From positions 122,232-186,231 of the forward strand of contig NZ_JMCC02000009.1 of NCBI RefSeq assembly GCF_000737335.2: a stretch of DNA of 64,000 nucleotides, written 5' to 3'. Position 1 is the stretch's first letter. Every line of letters starts with the position of its first letter. The notes beneath the pieces are model-generated. The model was not told the DNA's origin, ran no database searches, and worked only from the letters and a program-made list of their open reading frames with translations. Shown here piece after piece: positions 24,984 to 35,139 of this stretch. Source of the stretch: Enhygromyxa salina. GTDB taxonomy: Bacteria; Myxococcota_A; Polyangia; Nannocystales; Nannocystaceae. Made by a program: the position numbers and the translations under genes.

Positions 24984-25319
24984 ATGTCCAAACTGCAAGA
25001 CCTCAACCTTCAAACCACGCACGTCGCATCTACCGTCTATGACTCGGGGCCGATGACCTTCACGCCCAACGAGGTCACGTACTTCGACGCTCCCAGCACC
25101 GACAATGTCGTCATCAGCATCGCACCAGCGGCCGGTACGACGATCACCGGAGTGTCGTCCGATCAAGGGTTGAGTTGGACGCAGGCCGCGGGTACCTGGA
25201 ACTCGTCGTTTCTGCCAATGCCCGCGGCTCCCGGTCAGACTGTGGTCAATATTACAATTACGATTCCAGGGCGCATCCATGACCCTAGCTTCACTGTCAA
25301 GAGCAAGAAACGCGGATAG
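24984..25319 (+). CDS. Small hypothetical protein
   Basis: Protein of 111 residues from ATG 24984, about 50 bases after the kinase. It has no signal peptide or membrane segment. The sequence alternates hydrophobic and polar residues (NVVISIAPAAGTTITGVSS, TVVNITITIPGRIHDPSFTVKSKKRG), which suggests a beta-strand-rich fold, with a basic end. No family recognised. Confidence 0.6.
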   Translation: MSKLQDLNLQTTHVASTVYDSGPMTFTPNEVTYFDAPSTDNVVISIAPAAGTTITGVSSDQGLSWTQAAGTWNSSFLPMPAAPGQTVVNITITIPGRIHDPSFTVKSKKRG

Positions 25320-25430
25320 TGCCGCATACCCGAACTCTGTTTGGGATTAGGAGCGGAGCCGGGGCTGTGGGCGTAGAGCGGCGGCGACAACGACGACGTT
25401 GCATGATCTCCAGGGGCGCCCCGGGCTCGC

Positions 25431-26198
25431 TCACAGCAAGTCCGAGGCGCCCCAGTCCCACATGCGCGCGATCCCCTTACAACGCTTGCGCAGATCCGCC
25501 ATCGCCACCCGGTTATCCCCATAAGCCGGAAACACGTCCACCAGCGCGACGTCAGCCTGCAGCGTGGGCAGCAGCTTGAACGCGTCCCCGCCGGTCACCC
25601 GAACCTGCTCGCACCCTTGCTTGGCGAGCACGGCCATGGCCCGCGGCATGATCAACTCCACCAGCTCGCGCGAGCGCTCGACCACGGTGATCTCCGTGAC
25701 CGCGCGGCGCTTGCCAACTTCGATCAGCTGGTGCGCGAGCCCAAGCCCGGCGATCACGACCCTGCCCTTGGCCAGCTTGGTGCCAGGCCGAAGCGTCAAC
25801 ATCTCCGCAGGGGTCAGGCTCATCCACGGGAATTTGCGAAACGGCAGCCCGGGCCCCTGTCGCTCGAACAGGATCGGGATCTCGATGTCACCGTCGAACA
25901 CCACCGTGCCGGTCTTGCGCCCCCACCAGGTCTCGAGCGGCGCGCCGCGGCGGTGCAGGCGAACGGCATAGCGAAACTGGCCGCCGTCCGAGTCGACGTA
26001 CTCGCCCTCGCGCAGATCCTCGACCCCGCGCGTCGTGGGGGCGACCTCGGCGAACAGGTTGACGGTTGGGTAGGTGTGGGCCTGGATGTTGAGCTCGGGG
26101 GCCCACACCAACTTGCGGTTCCACGGCACGCAGCTGTCTAGCCGCCGGCGCACGTCGGCGGCGAGGTGGGCACGCTGGGCCTCGGTCAGCTCGATCAT
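25431..26198 (-). CDS. Putative SAM-dependent methyltransferase-like protein
   Basis: Protein of 255 residues. The second half has a Rossmann-like pattern: GRVVIAGLGLAHQLIEVGK (glycine motif I), ITVVERSRELVELIMPR with an acidic residue ending strand 2, VRVTGGDAFKLLP and ADVALVDVFPAYGDN. This resembles spermidine synthase-like methyltransferase folds. The first half (residues 1-130) is not recognised. A catalytic identity cannot be assigned. Located downstream of the sodB terminator in the same direction. Confidence 0.6.
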   Translation of the reverse strand: MIELTEAQRAHLAADVRRRLDSCVPWNRKLVWAPELNIQAHTYPTVNLFAEVAPTTRGVEDLREGEYVDSDGGQFRYAVRLHRRGAPLETWWGRKTGTVVFDGDIEIPILFERQGPGLPFRKFPWMSLTPAEMLTLRPGTKLAKGRVVIAGLGLAHQLIEVGKRRAVTEITVVERSRELVELIMPRAMAVLAKQGCEQVRVTGGDAFKLLPTLQADVALVDVFPAYGDNRVAMADLRKRCKGIARMWDWGASDLL

Positions 26199-26264
26199 TC
26201 ACGGCATGATAGCAAGGCTCGCGGGGGTCGGGACCCGATCGCCCGGACGCGCAAAATTGCAAGA

Positions 26265-26284
26265 GGGGACCCGTGAGGGTCCCC
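26265..26284 (-). terminator. Terminator hairpin after sodB
   Basis: An 8-base-pair perfect stem GGGGACCC / GGGTCCCC encloses the loop GTGA. Read leftwards it follows the sodB stop and is followed by TCTTGCAATTTT, a T-rich stretch, as expected for an intrinsic terminator. A GCATG-rich palindromic run (26289-26313) sits just before it. Confidence 0.75.
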
Positions 26285-26346
26285 TTGTTGCATGAATGCA
26301 TGCATGCAGCATGCTCGCGCAGGCGCGAAGGCAGCGGCGCGCTGGC

Positions 26347-26925
26347 TCAGCCGAAGTTGCTGGCGACGAAGTCCCAGTTGACCAGGTTGTCCATGATCAC
26401 ACCAATGAACTTGGCGCGGTCATTGCGATAGTCGACGTAGTAGGCGTGCTCCCACACGTCGATGGTCAGCAGCGCGGTCTGGTCGTGCTTGAGGGGCGTG
26501 TCGGCGTTGCCGGTGGTCACGATCTCGAGGCCCTTGGCGCCCTTGACCAGCCAACCCCAGCCCGAGCCGAACTGGCCCGCACACGCGGCGCTGAACTTGG
26601 ACTTGAAGTCGGCGTAGGAGCCGAACGAGGCTTCGATCGCCTTGGCGAGCTCACCGGTGGGCTGACCGCCGCCGCCGGGCTTGAGGCAGTTCCAGAAGAA
26701 GGTGTGGTTCCAGACCTGCGCGGCGTTGTTGAACAGGCCGCCGTCGGAGCCACGGATGATCTCTTCGAGCGACTTGTCGGCCCACTGCGTGCCTTCGATC
26801 GCGGCGTTGAGCTTGGCGACGTAGCCGGCGTGGTGCTTGCCGTAGTGGAAGTTGAGGGTCTCCTCGCTCATGTGAGGGGCGAGGGCATCTTTTGCAAAGG
26901 GGAGTTTGGGCAGTTCGAACGGCAT
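26347..26925 (-). CDS. sodB: Fe/Mn superoxide dismutase
   Basis: Converts superoxide to oxygen and hydrogen peroxide. The 192-residue protein has all metal ligands: His in FHYGKHHAGYV, His in QVWNHTFFWNCL, and Asp and His in LTIDVWEHAYYVDY. FNNAAQVWNHTFFW and the GSGWGWLVK stretch favour an iron enzyme (SodB type). ATG 26925 has AAGAGGA at about 9 bases and no signal peptide follows, so the enzyme is cytoplasmic. Confidence 0.95.
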   Translation of the reverse strand: MPFELPKLPFAKDALAPHMSEETLNFHYGKHHAGYVAKLNAAIEGTQWADKSLEEIIRGSDGGLFNNAAQVWNHTFFWNCLKPGGGGQPTGELAKAIEASFGSYADFKSKFSAACAGQFGSGWGWLVKGAKGLEIVTTGNADTPLKHDQTALLTIDVWEHAYYVDYRNDRAKFIGVIMDNLVNWDFVASNFG

Positions 26926-27103
26926 CTGGGCATCCTCTTGGTGGTGGTCGTGGATCTGGGTTGGACTATTGCCCCCCAAGCGACGCGGATCAAGCGCGCC
27001 GTTATTGCGTCGTCGCTTGGTCAACCCATTGGCGGGCGTGACCACGCGTCTGCGCTGGCCAAATGGACCGCGCGCGAGCTTCCACGGCTCACCGTGGTCG
27101 GAC

Positions 27104-28459
<1,356 letters not shown>

Positions 28460-28664
28460 ACAGCGGCTCATGCCTGGGGGATGTCGACCGGCGCGGGGGC
28501 TGCTTTGCAGGGTTTTTGACGCCAATTTTTGGGGCGTGGATCCGCCGTGGTGGAGCTCACTGGAACTCGCGCGCCGGCGATTGGTGCTGATCCCGCGTTT
28601 TCGCGCCGCAGCGTGAGCCAGCGGGGACTTTTGCTTTCTTGGACCTTCGTTACACTCGCCAGCA

Positions 28665-28820
28665 ATGTCCGCGAAGTTCGACCCCAACATCGAGCTCAAC
28701 CCCAACCCGATCTTGGCGATGGTGCTGGTGCTCGTCATCGCTGGGTTCGCAATCGTGTACGCGATCGTCTCGACCGGCGACGTGAAGCCCGACGCGGCCG
28801 CGCCCGCAGCTGCCCAGTGA
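28665..28820 (+). CDS. Small single-pass membrane protein (51 residues)
   Basis: From ATG 28665 a 51-residue protein is encoded: a short acidic, Asn/Pro-rich start (DPNIELNPNP), one membrane segment (ILAMVLVLVIAGFAIVYAIV) and a short Ala/Pro tail. No family is recognised. Its TGA overlaps the GTG start of the next lipoprotein, so the two are probably made together. Confidence 0.65.
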   Translation: MSAKFDPNIELNPNPILAMVLVLVIAGFAIVYAIVSTGDVKPDAAAPAAAQ

Positions 28821-29254
28821 GTTGGCCAGTGAGTTGGCCGGCGAGCTGGCTCGCGCTCGCGTTTGGTCTGGTGCTTGGCGTGGCCGGCTGCGAGAAAGAT
28901 CAGCCGCCGGTCGCCGAGCCAAGCCCCGACGCGGCTGGTTCGGCCCACGCGATCGTCGTTGTCGAGGATCCCGGCGCAAACCCAACTCCTGCGCCGCCGG
29001 ATCCCGAAGCCAGCCACGAGCCGGCGATCGGGACCACGAAGATCGTCGCTTCCGACGTCGCCTGTCAGAGCGACGCGGACTGCGTGAAGTCGACGTGCTG
29101 TCACGCGACGAGCTGTGTCGCGGCCACCGACGCGCCCGACTGCGCGTCCACCATGTGCACGACGGACTGCCGCGGTGGGACCATGGACTGCAACGGCGGG
29201 TGCTTGTGCCAAGCGGGCAAGTGCGCCGCGCGGCTGTGGTGGGCGCCCGAGTAG
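28817..29254 (+). CDS. Cysteine-rich lipoprotein
   Basis: Lipoprotein of about 145 residues. The signal (SWPASWLALAFGLVLGVAGC) leads to a Pro/Ala spacer and then a compact domain (about 90-140) with twelve cysteines: ACQSDADC, STCCHATSC, DCASTMC, DCRGGTMDC and NGGCLCQAGKC, probably disulfide-bonded in the periplasm. The pattern resembles small eight-cysteine or metalloprotease-inhibitor-like modules, but no firm family is claimed. GTG 28817 overlaps the preceding stop (GTGA); GTG 28829 would also work. Confidence 0.7.
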   Translation: MSWPVSWPASWLALAFGLVLGVAGCEKDQPPVAEPSPDAAGSAHAIVVVEDPGANPTPAPPDPEASHEPAIGTTKIVASDVACQSDADCVKSTCCHATSCVAATDAPDCASTMCTTDCRGGTMDCNGGCLCQAGKCAARLWWAPE

Positions 29255-29289
29255 TCGTCACCGCCCGGCGACCTCAGCTACCCTGAGGG

Positions 29290-30192
29290 ATGCTCGGCTC
29301 CAAAGCTGCGTTCTCCTCCGCCTTGCTCATTGCTGCAGGGCTCGCATCGACGACCGCCTGCGGGACCAAGCGGCCCGATCGCGTGGTTGTCACGGGTGAG
29401 CGCGCCAACCCTCAGACCAAGCCGGCGGCGAAGCCCGAGCGAGCCAAGGTCGCGCTGTCGATCACGCTGACCCGCAAGCCCGGCGATCTAGACGCGCCCT
29501 TCGAACTCAGCGCAACGGCGCCGCCGCTTGCCGATCCGCTGAGCGGCCTCGAGAAGAGTTGGAGCTGTCGGTCGACCGAGTCGGTCCCGCCGCCGTGTGG
29601 GTGGGCCAAGCTGTGCGGCGAGCTGGGTCGCCGGTGGGCGGACCAATTGCTGGCGACCGATATTGGCAACGAGCTCGCCCGGCACGGGTACCAAGAAGAC
29701 TGCGGCGACGACGGAGACCTCCCCGAGCAGTCGAGCAGCGGCGACTTCGTCGACCACGCCGCCGTGATCCGCCACCAGACCGACGCGCTCGCCGAGGACG
29801 GCGTCGCCGAGCTCGTCGTTCAGACCCAGGCGGGCTGGCAACCGGTCGCGCGGATCCGCGAAGTCGCAGTCGAAGGAATGTCGGTCGCGCGGGTCCACCA
29901 GCCGTGGAAGAGCTGGCAGCTCGAGACCGACGGGCATCCTGGCGACGAGCTGGTGCTGCTGGTCACCGGTACGCAGACCGGCGCCGACGACCCCGTGCTG
30001 TTTGCTCGCGCCGTCGTCTGTCATGTGTCGCCAAAGCCCGAGTGCCGAAGGATCGAGCTGAGCCGGGCCAAGACGCTCGAGCTGCTGGTCGATGGGACCT
30101 TCTCGGTCGATGGCGATGCGCCCGTGGCCTTTGACGCGCTGCAGGGGGCGGATCAGATGCTGATCACCACCCTCCCAGACGGCGGGCACTGA
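29290..30192 (+). CDS. Hypothetical lipoprotein
   Basis: Protein of 300 residues with a lipoprotein signal ending ASTTAC near residue 24. The mature protein contains two cysteine pairs (SCRSTESVPPPC, CHVSPKPEC) and beta-type sequence (VAELVVQTQAGWQPVARIREVAVEG), suggesting a beta-sandwich in the periplasm. No family recognised. It follows the Cys-rich lipoprotein by 35 bases. Confidence 0.7.
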   Translation: MLGSKAAFSSALLIAAGLASTTACGTKRPDRVVVTGERANPQTKPAAKPERAKVALSITLTRKPGDLDAPFELSATAPPLADPLSGLEKSWSCRSTESVPPPCGWAKLCGELGRRWADQLLATDIGNELARHGYQEDCGDDGDLPEQSSSGDFVDHAAVIRHQTDALAEDGVAELVVQTQAGWQPVARIREVAVEGMSVARVHQPWKSWQLETDGHPGDELVLLVTGTQTGADDPVLFARAVVCHVSPKPECRRIELSRAKTLELLVDGTFSVDGDAPVAFDALQGADQMLITTLPDGGH

Positions 30193-30251
30193 TTTCTTTT
30201 AAATTAGCTTTGTATTTATTGTTGGAATGGGTAGTATATGGCTTGCGTGCC

Positions 30252-31148
30252 ATGATCGCTCGATCCCCACTGGCTGCCCTCGCTTTCGCTGCGCTGACCA
30301 CCATCGCGTGTGGTCCACCGGGGTTGGTGGGCGAGTCCGGGGGCTCCGACGAGAGCACGACTGGGACGAGCGAGACGACGACCCACTCGTCGAGCGCCGG
30401 GACCAGCACCGAGACCGAGACCGAGACGACCCAAGACCCGACCCAGAACCCGACGACCCTGCTGTTCGTCGATGACGGCTTCGACGAGGGCGAGTGGACC
30501 AACCAGTGCGATCCCTTCGCTCAGGATTGTCCCGAGGGCGAGAAGTGCGTGGCCTATGCCAGCACTGGCGACTGGTGGGATGACAACAAGTGCGTGCCCG
30601 TGCTCGGCAGCCAAGCAGCCGGCGAGCCCTGTTCGTACGACGGCCCCGTCGACGCGACCGACGACTGCGATCAAGATTCGGCGTGTTGGAACGTGGAGGA
30701 GGTCGATGGCGAGTGGACGGGGGTCTGCCACTGGTTTTGCGGTGGTACCCCCGACACGCCGATGTGCCCCGAGGGGACGACGTGTCCAATCACCTCCGAC
30801 GGGACGTTCGCGCTGTGCGTGTGGACCTGCGATCCGGTGCTGCAAGACTGCGACGACGGCTTGGGCTGCTACTGGGCAAACACCGAGTTCACGTGCGTGC
30901 CCACGACCCAGGACATCCCCGCTGGTGAGCCGTGCGGCTTCGTCAACGACTGCGAGCGCGGGTTGCTGTGCGCGCCCGCCGAGGCGCTCCCAGCCTGCGA
31001 AGGATCCAGCTGCTGCACGCCCTACTGTGACCTGATGCTTGGCGACGCGCAGTGCGACGCGGTGCCCGGGACCAGCTGCGTGCCGTTCTATGAAGAGGGC
31101 AGGGCGCCAGCCAGCTATGCGCACGTTGGTGTTTGCTTGATCCCATAG
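30252..31148 (+). CDS. Thr/Glu-linker, Cys-rich lipoprotein typical of Nannocystaceae
   Basis: Lipoprotein of about 298 residues. After a lipobox (ALTTIAC) comes an ESTTGTSETTTHSSSAGTST-type linker, then a disulfide-rich surface domain with more than 20 cysteines in patterns such as QCDPFAQDCPEGEKC and CDPVLQDCDDGLGCYW. Proteins of this layout are abundant in Nannocystaceae and presumed exposed; none has a known role. The start is ATG 30252. The 60 bases before it are AT-rich (TTTTAAATTAGCTTTGTATTTA), likely the promoter. Confidence 0.8.
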   Translation: MIARSPLAALAFAALTTIACGPPGLVGESGGSDESTTGTSETTTHSSSAGTSTETETETTQDPTQNPTTLLFVDDGFDEGEWTNQCDPFAQDCPEGEKCVAYASTGDWWDDNKCVPVLGSQAAGEPCSYDGPVDATDDCDQDSACWNVEEVDGEWTGVCHWFCGGTPDTPMCPEGTTCPITSDGTFALCVWTCDPVLQDCDDGLGCYWANTEFTCVPTTQDIPAGEPCGFVNDCERGLLCAPAEALPACEGSSCCTPYCDLMLGDAQCDAVPGTSCVPFYEEGRAPASYAHVGVCLIP

Positions 31149-31161
31149 CGAACGGCAGGGT

Positions 31162-34110
31162 CTATGTGGGGGTCATGATAAACCGGCCCGTTACGCTATC
31201 AGGGTGCTTGGCGATCTGCTCGGGCGGCCCGCTCGCGACCACTCGCCCGCCCTGATCACCGCCCTCCGGCCCCACGTCGATCACCCAATCAGCGCACTTG
31301 ATCACGTCGAGGTCGTGCTCGATCACGACGACGGTGTTGCCCTCGTCAACGAGCCGCTCGAGCACCTCGAGCAGCTTGCGGACATCATCGAAGTGCAGCC
31401 CGGTCGTGGGCTCGTCCAAGATGTACAGCGAATTGGGCGTGGCGCCGCCAGTGTTCCGACCGCTGCGGCGGCGGGCGAGCTCGCGGGCCAGCTTGATGCG
31501 CTGGGCCTCGCCGCCCGACAAGGTGGTGGCTGGCTGGCCAAGCGTCATGTACCCAAGCCCGACGTCGCGCAGGACCTCGAGCTTGGTCCGCAGCCCCGCG
31601 TGGTTGGCAAAGAACTCTGCAGCCTCGGCGATCGGCATGTCGAGCGCCTCTGCGATGTTCTTGCCGCGATAGGTGATCGACAGGGTCTCGCGTTCATAGC
31701 GGCGGCCCTCGCAGACCCGGCAGGTCACCCACACGTCGGCCAAGAAGTGCATCTCGATCCGGCGCAGGCCCTCGCCGTGGCAGTGCTCGCAGCGGCCGCC
31801 CTTCACGTTGAACGAGAAGCGCGAGGCCGTGAACCCGCGCATGCGGGCCTCGTTGGTCTGGGCATAGAGGTTGCGCAGCTCCGTGAACACGCCCGTGTAG
31901 GTCGCGGGGTTGCTGCGCGGGGATCGGCCGATCGGCGACTGGTCCACGGCCACGACCCGATCGCAGCGCTCGAGGTTGCGGATCGCGTCGTGCTCGAGCC
32001 CCCAGCTGTTGGCGCGGTTGAGCCTGCGTTGGGCTTCTGGCAGCAGGGTGTCGACGATCAGGCTGGACTTGCCCGAGCCGCTGACCCCGGTCACGCAGGT
32101 CATGTGGCCCAGGGGGATCTTGGCGGTGACGTTGCGCAGGTTGTGGCCGCGGGCGCCGACGATCTCGATCCAGCCATCGGGCGCGCGGCGTGGGGTGGGG
32201 CGCTCGATCCGGGCGCGGCCCGACAGATACGCGGCCGTCCGCGAGCGACGATCCTCGAGCAGGGCGGGGACCGTACCCGCGAACACGACCTCCCCGCCAA
32301 GCACGCCAGCGCCCGGGCCCATGTCGACCACGTACTCGGCGGCGCGGATCGTGTCGGCGTCGTGCTCGACGACGATCACGGTGTTGCCAAGATCCCGCAG
32401 CCGGATCAGCATCGCGATCAGCCGGGCGTTGTCGCGTTGGTGCAGGCCAATGCTGGGCTCGTCGAGCACATAGGTGACGCCCACCAGCGCCGAGCCGATC
32501 TGCGTGGCCAGGCGGATCCGCTGGGCCTCGCCGCCCGACAGCGTCATCGTGGCGCGATCGCAGCTCAAGTACGCCAGGCCCAGCTCGATCATCGCCGCGA
32601 GCCGGGCCAGCGCCTGGGCCAGGATCGCCGCGGCGATCTCGGCGTGCTCGGCCTGCCTGGCGTCACCTGTCTGACCCACATCCAGATCCACCAGCGCGGT
32701 CAGGCAGCGATGCAGCGCGTCGATCGGCATCGTTGCGAGCTCATGAATGTTGCGCCCGCCGATCTTGACGTGGCGCGCCTCGATCCGCAGCCGCTGCCCG
32801 TCACAGCCCGAGCACTGAACCTCGCTCATGAACGGCTCGAGCTCGGCGAGGGTCCCGGCTTCGGGATCGGCGTCGGCCCGCGTCTCGGCCTCGCGCAGGC
32901 GCTGCTCGAGCAGGGGGATCAACCCGGGAAACGGCTCGCCCCCAGACTGCTTGGTCCGCGGGCGGCCGGACTTCTTGGTGTCGCTGCGCTTGGACGACTT
33001 GGACGCGGCCAGCGGCGCGATGACCTGGTCGCCGCTGCCCTGCAGCAGCGTGATCTGGTGAAGCTCGTCGAGCTCGGACCACGGCGCGTAGAGATCAATG
33101 TTGTAGTGGGCAGCGACGGCGGCGAGCTGCTTGCCCAGCGCCGCTTGCCCGCGCAGATCCAAGGCGGCGATCGCCCCTTCTTTGATGCTCTTGTGCGGAT
33201 CCGGGATCAGCCGGCGCGGGTCGAAGATCCGTCGGCGCCCCAGCCCGCCGCAGGTTGGGCACGCGCCGTCGGGGCTGTTGAACGAGAACAGGCCGGGGGT
33301 GATCGGCGGGTAGCTCAGGCCATGCTCGAAGTCGGTGAAGTACTCGCAGAACACCAGCGGCTCGCCCTCGACCGGGAGGATCTCCACGCGGCCGTCGGTC
33401 AGCCGCAGCGCGACCTCGATCGAGTCCGACAGGCGCGAGCGGATCCCCGGCTTGAGCACCAGGCGATCGACGTAGACGTCGATGTCGTGGCGAACCATGG
33501 GATCGAGCTCGATGTCCTCGTCGAGGTCGCGCAGCTGCTCGTCAATTGCCACGCGCACGAAGCCCTGGCGGCGCAGATCCTCGAGCAGCTCGCGGTGATC
33601 CCCCGGGGCCCCGCGCGCAACGGGGGCGACCACCGAAAATTTACTGCGCGGCGGCAGGGCCTCGATCGCGTCGATCATTTCTTCGACGCTGTGCCGCCGC
33701 ATGGGCTCGCCGCTGCGCCAGCTGTAGACCTCGCCGATCCGCGCGAACAACAGGCGCAAGAAGTCGTAGACCTCTGTCGTGGTCCCGACCGTCGAGCGCG
33801 GGTTGCGGCCCCGGTTCTCTTGCTGCAGCGCGATCGTGGGGCTCAGGCCCTCGATCAGATCGACGTCGGGCTTGGGCAGCTGGGCCAGGAATTGCCGGGC
33901 CGAGGCGCTGAGGCTCTCGACGTAGCGGCGCTGGCCCTCGGCGAAGATCGTGTCGAACGCGAGGCTGCTCTTGCCCGAGCCCGAGGGCCCGGTGATCACG
34001 ATCAGGGCGTCGCGGGGCAGCTCGACGTCGACGTCGCGCAGGTTGTGGGTCCGGGCGCCGCGAATGCGGATCGATCGCGGCGCGGCGGGCAGGTGATCCC
34101 GAACGCTCAC
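31162..34110 (-). CDS. uvrA: Excinuclease ABC subunit A
   Basis: Damage-recognition ATPase of nucleotide excision repair, 982 residues, full length. It has two ABC ATPase halves: Walker A GPSGSGKSS near residue 38 and GVSGSGKSS in the second half, two LSGGEAQRI signatures, and VLDEPSIGLHQRD / ILDEPTTGLHFDD. The Zn module GRCEHCHGEG ... VTCRVCEGRRYE is intact; the first zinc-finger region keeps CPTCGGLGRRR and CSGCDGQRL. A Lys/Ser-rich insert (SKSSKRSDTKKSGRPRTK) is present near residue 380. GTG 34110 overlaps the pdxA stop (GTGA), so it is coupled to pdxA. Confidence 0.97.
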   Translation of the reverse strand: MSVRDHLPAAPRSIRIRGARTHNLRDVDVELPRDALIVITGPSGSGKSSLAFDTIFAEGQRRYVESLSASARQFLAQLPKPDVDLIEGLSPTIALQQENRGRNPRSTVGTTTEVYDFLRLLFARIGEVYSWRSGEPMRRHSVEEMIDAIEALPPRSKFSVVAPVARGAPGDHRELLEDLRRQGFVRVAIDEQLRDLDEDIELDPMVRHDIDVYVDRLVLKPGIRSRLSDSIEVALRLTDGRVEILPVEGEPLVFCEYFTDFEHGLSYPPITPGLFSFNSPDGACPTCGGLGRRRIFDPRRLIPDPHKSIKEGAIAALDLRGQAALGKQLAAVAAHYNIDLYAPWSELDELHQITLLQGSGDQVIAPLAASKSSKRSDTKKSGRPRTKQSGGEPFPGLIPLLEQRLREAETRADADPEAGTLAELEPFMSEVQCSGCDGQRLRIEARHVKIGGRNIHELATMPIDALHRCLTALVDLDVGQTGDARQAEHAEIAAAILAQALARLAAMIELGLAYLSCDRATMTLSGGEAQRIRLATQIGSALVGVTYVLDEPSIGLHQRDNARLIAMLIRLRDLGNTVIVVEHDADTIRAAEYVVDMGPGAGVLGGEVVFAGTVPALLEDRRSRTAAYLSGRARIERPTPRRAPDGWIEIVGARGHNLRNVTAKIPLGHMTCVTGVSGSGKSSLIVDTLLPEAQRRLNRANSWGLEHDAIRNLERCDRVVAVDQSPIGRSPRSNPATYTGVFTELRNLYAQTNEARMRGFTASRFSFNVKGGRCEHCHGEGLRRIEMHFLADVWVTCRVCEGRRYERETLSITYRGKNIAEALDMPIAEAAEFFANHAGLRTKLEVLRDVGLGYMTLGQPATTLSGGEAQRIKLARELARRRSGRNTGGATPNSLYILDEPTTGLHFDDVRKLLEVLERLVDEGNTVVVIEHDLDVIKCADWVIDVGPEGGDQGGRVVASGPPEQIAKHPDSVTGRFIMTPT

Positions 34111-35084
34111 GAGCTCGCTCGCGACCCCTGACGTCCGCTGGCCATCGCGCGGGCCAGCTCGATCGCGGCGGCCATGCTGGTGAAGTTGGCGACCCCGCGC
34201 CCCGCGATGTCCTTCGCGGTCCCGTGATCCGGTGAGGTCCGCACGAACGGCAGCCCCAGCGTGACGTTGACCCCGTCGTGGAAGTGCGCGAGCTTGAACG
34301 GGCCCAGCCCCTGGTCGTGGTACATCGCCACGAGGCCGTCGAGCTGGCCGACTTGGTGCTGGTGAAAGGCGGTGTCGGCCGGCAGCGGACCGACGAAGCT
34401 GGCGGGGATCCCATCGGCTTTCGCCCACGCGCGCAGGGCCTGGATCGCGGGCGTGATCACGCGCTGCTCTTCGTCGCCTAGCAGCCCGCGCTCGCCTGCG
34501 TGGGGGTTGAGCCCCAGCACGCCCACGCGCGGCGTGGCCACGGCGAAGTCCTGGGTGAGCGCGCGGGCCAACAGCGACGCGGCGCGGATCACCGCGGGCG
34601 CGTCGAGCCGGTCGGCAACCTCGCGCAGCGGCAGGTGGATCGTTGCGAGCACGACCTTGATCGAGGATCCCGCCATGAGCATGGCGAACTCGCGGGTCCC
34701 AGCGCGCTCGGCTAGGTACTCCGTGTGGCCGGGATGCCGCAGGCCTTCACCGCTGGCGACGGCCTTGTCGATCGGCGCGGTCACCAGCGCGGGCTGTTCG
34801 GCGGGGGTGGTGGGGGCGAGTACGAGATCCACCCCCCGCTCGAGCGCCAAGAATTGACCCAGGCGCGCGCCCGCTCGCGCGCCCAGCGGATCCAAGAGCG
34901 GCTCGAGCTGGGCCAGCCCCGCCCGCGCCCAGCTGGTTTCCAGCGCGGCCGCGAGCTCGCGCAGCTGCGCGTGACAGGCAACGACCTGGTCGCGTTCGCG
35001 CAGCAAGCCTTCGCTGGCCACGCGCAGCAGCAGCTCGGGGCCGATGCCGGCGGGATCCCCTTGGGTGATGACGAGCTGGGTCAC
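34107..35084 (-). CDS. pdxA: 4-hydroxythreonine-4-phosphate dehydrogenase
   Basis: Oxidises 4-phosphohydroxy-L-threonine in pyridoxal phosphate synthesis. About 325 residues with VITQGDPAGIGPEL at the N-terminus, TAPIDKA, the His in GHTEYLAE, NPHAGE and DTAFHQHQ, AMYHDQGLGPFK and FVRTSPDHGTAKDIAG carrying the metal and substrate ligands. GTG 35084 is chosen because a GAGGG lies about 10 bases upstream; ATG 35123 would add 13 residues of poor quality. It heads the pdxA-uvrA operon and is divergent from the 35140 gene. Confidence 0.93.
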   Translation of the reverse strand: MTQLVITQGDPAGIGPELLLRVASEGLLRERDQVVACHAQLRELAAALETSWARAGLAQLEPLLDPLGARAGARLGQFLALERGVDLVLAPTTPAEQPALVTAPIDKAVASGEGLRHPGHTEYLAERAGTREFAMLMAGSSIKVVLATIHLPLREVADRLDAPAVIRAASLLARALTQDFAVATPRVGVLGLNPHAGERGLLGDEEQRVITPAIQALRAWAKADGIPASFVGPLPADTAFHQHQVGQLDGLVAMYHDQGLGPFKLAHFHDGVNVTLGLPFVRTSPDHGTAKDIAGRGVANFTSMAAAIELARAMASGRQGSRASS

Positions 35085-35139
35085 AACGCACTGCCCTCGA
35101 CAGTGCGCCGAGCGGGTGGACATCCTAACATTGCCGGAG

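Noticed and set aside
31204..34131. Very long rightward frame opposite uvrA
   Set aside because: Antisense shadow of a well-supported gene with no domain of its own; long opposite frames are expected at this GC content.
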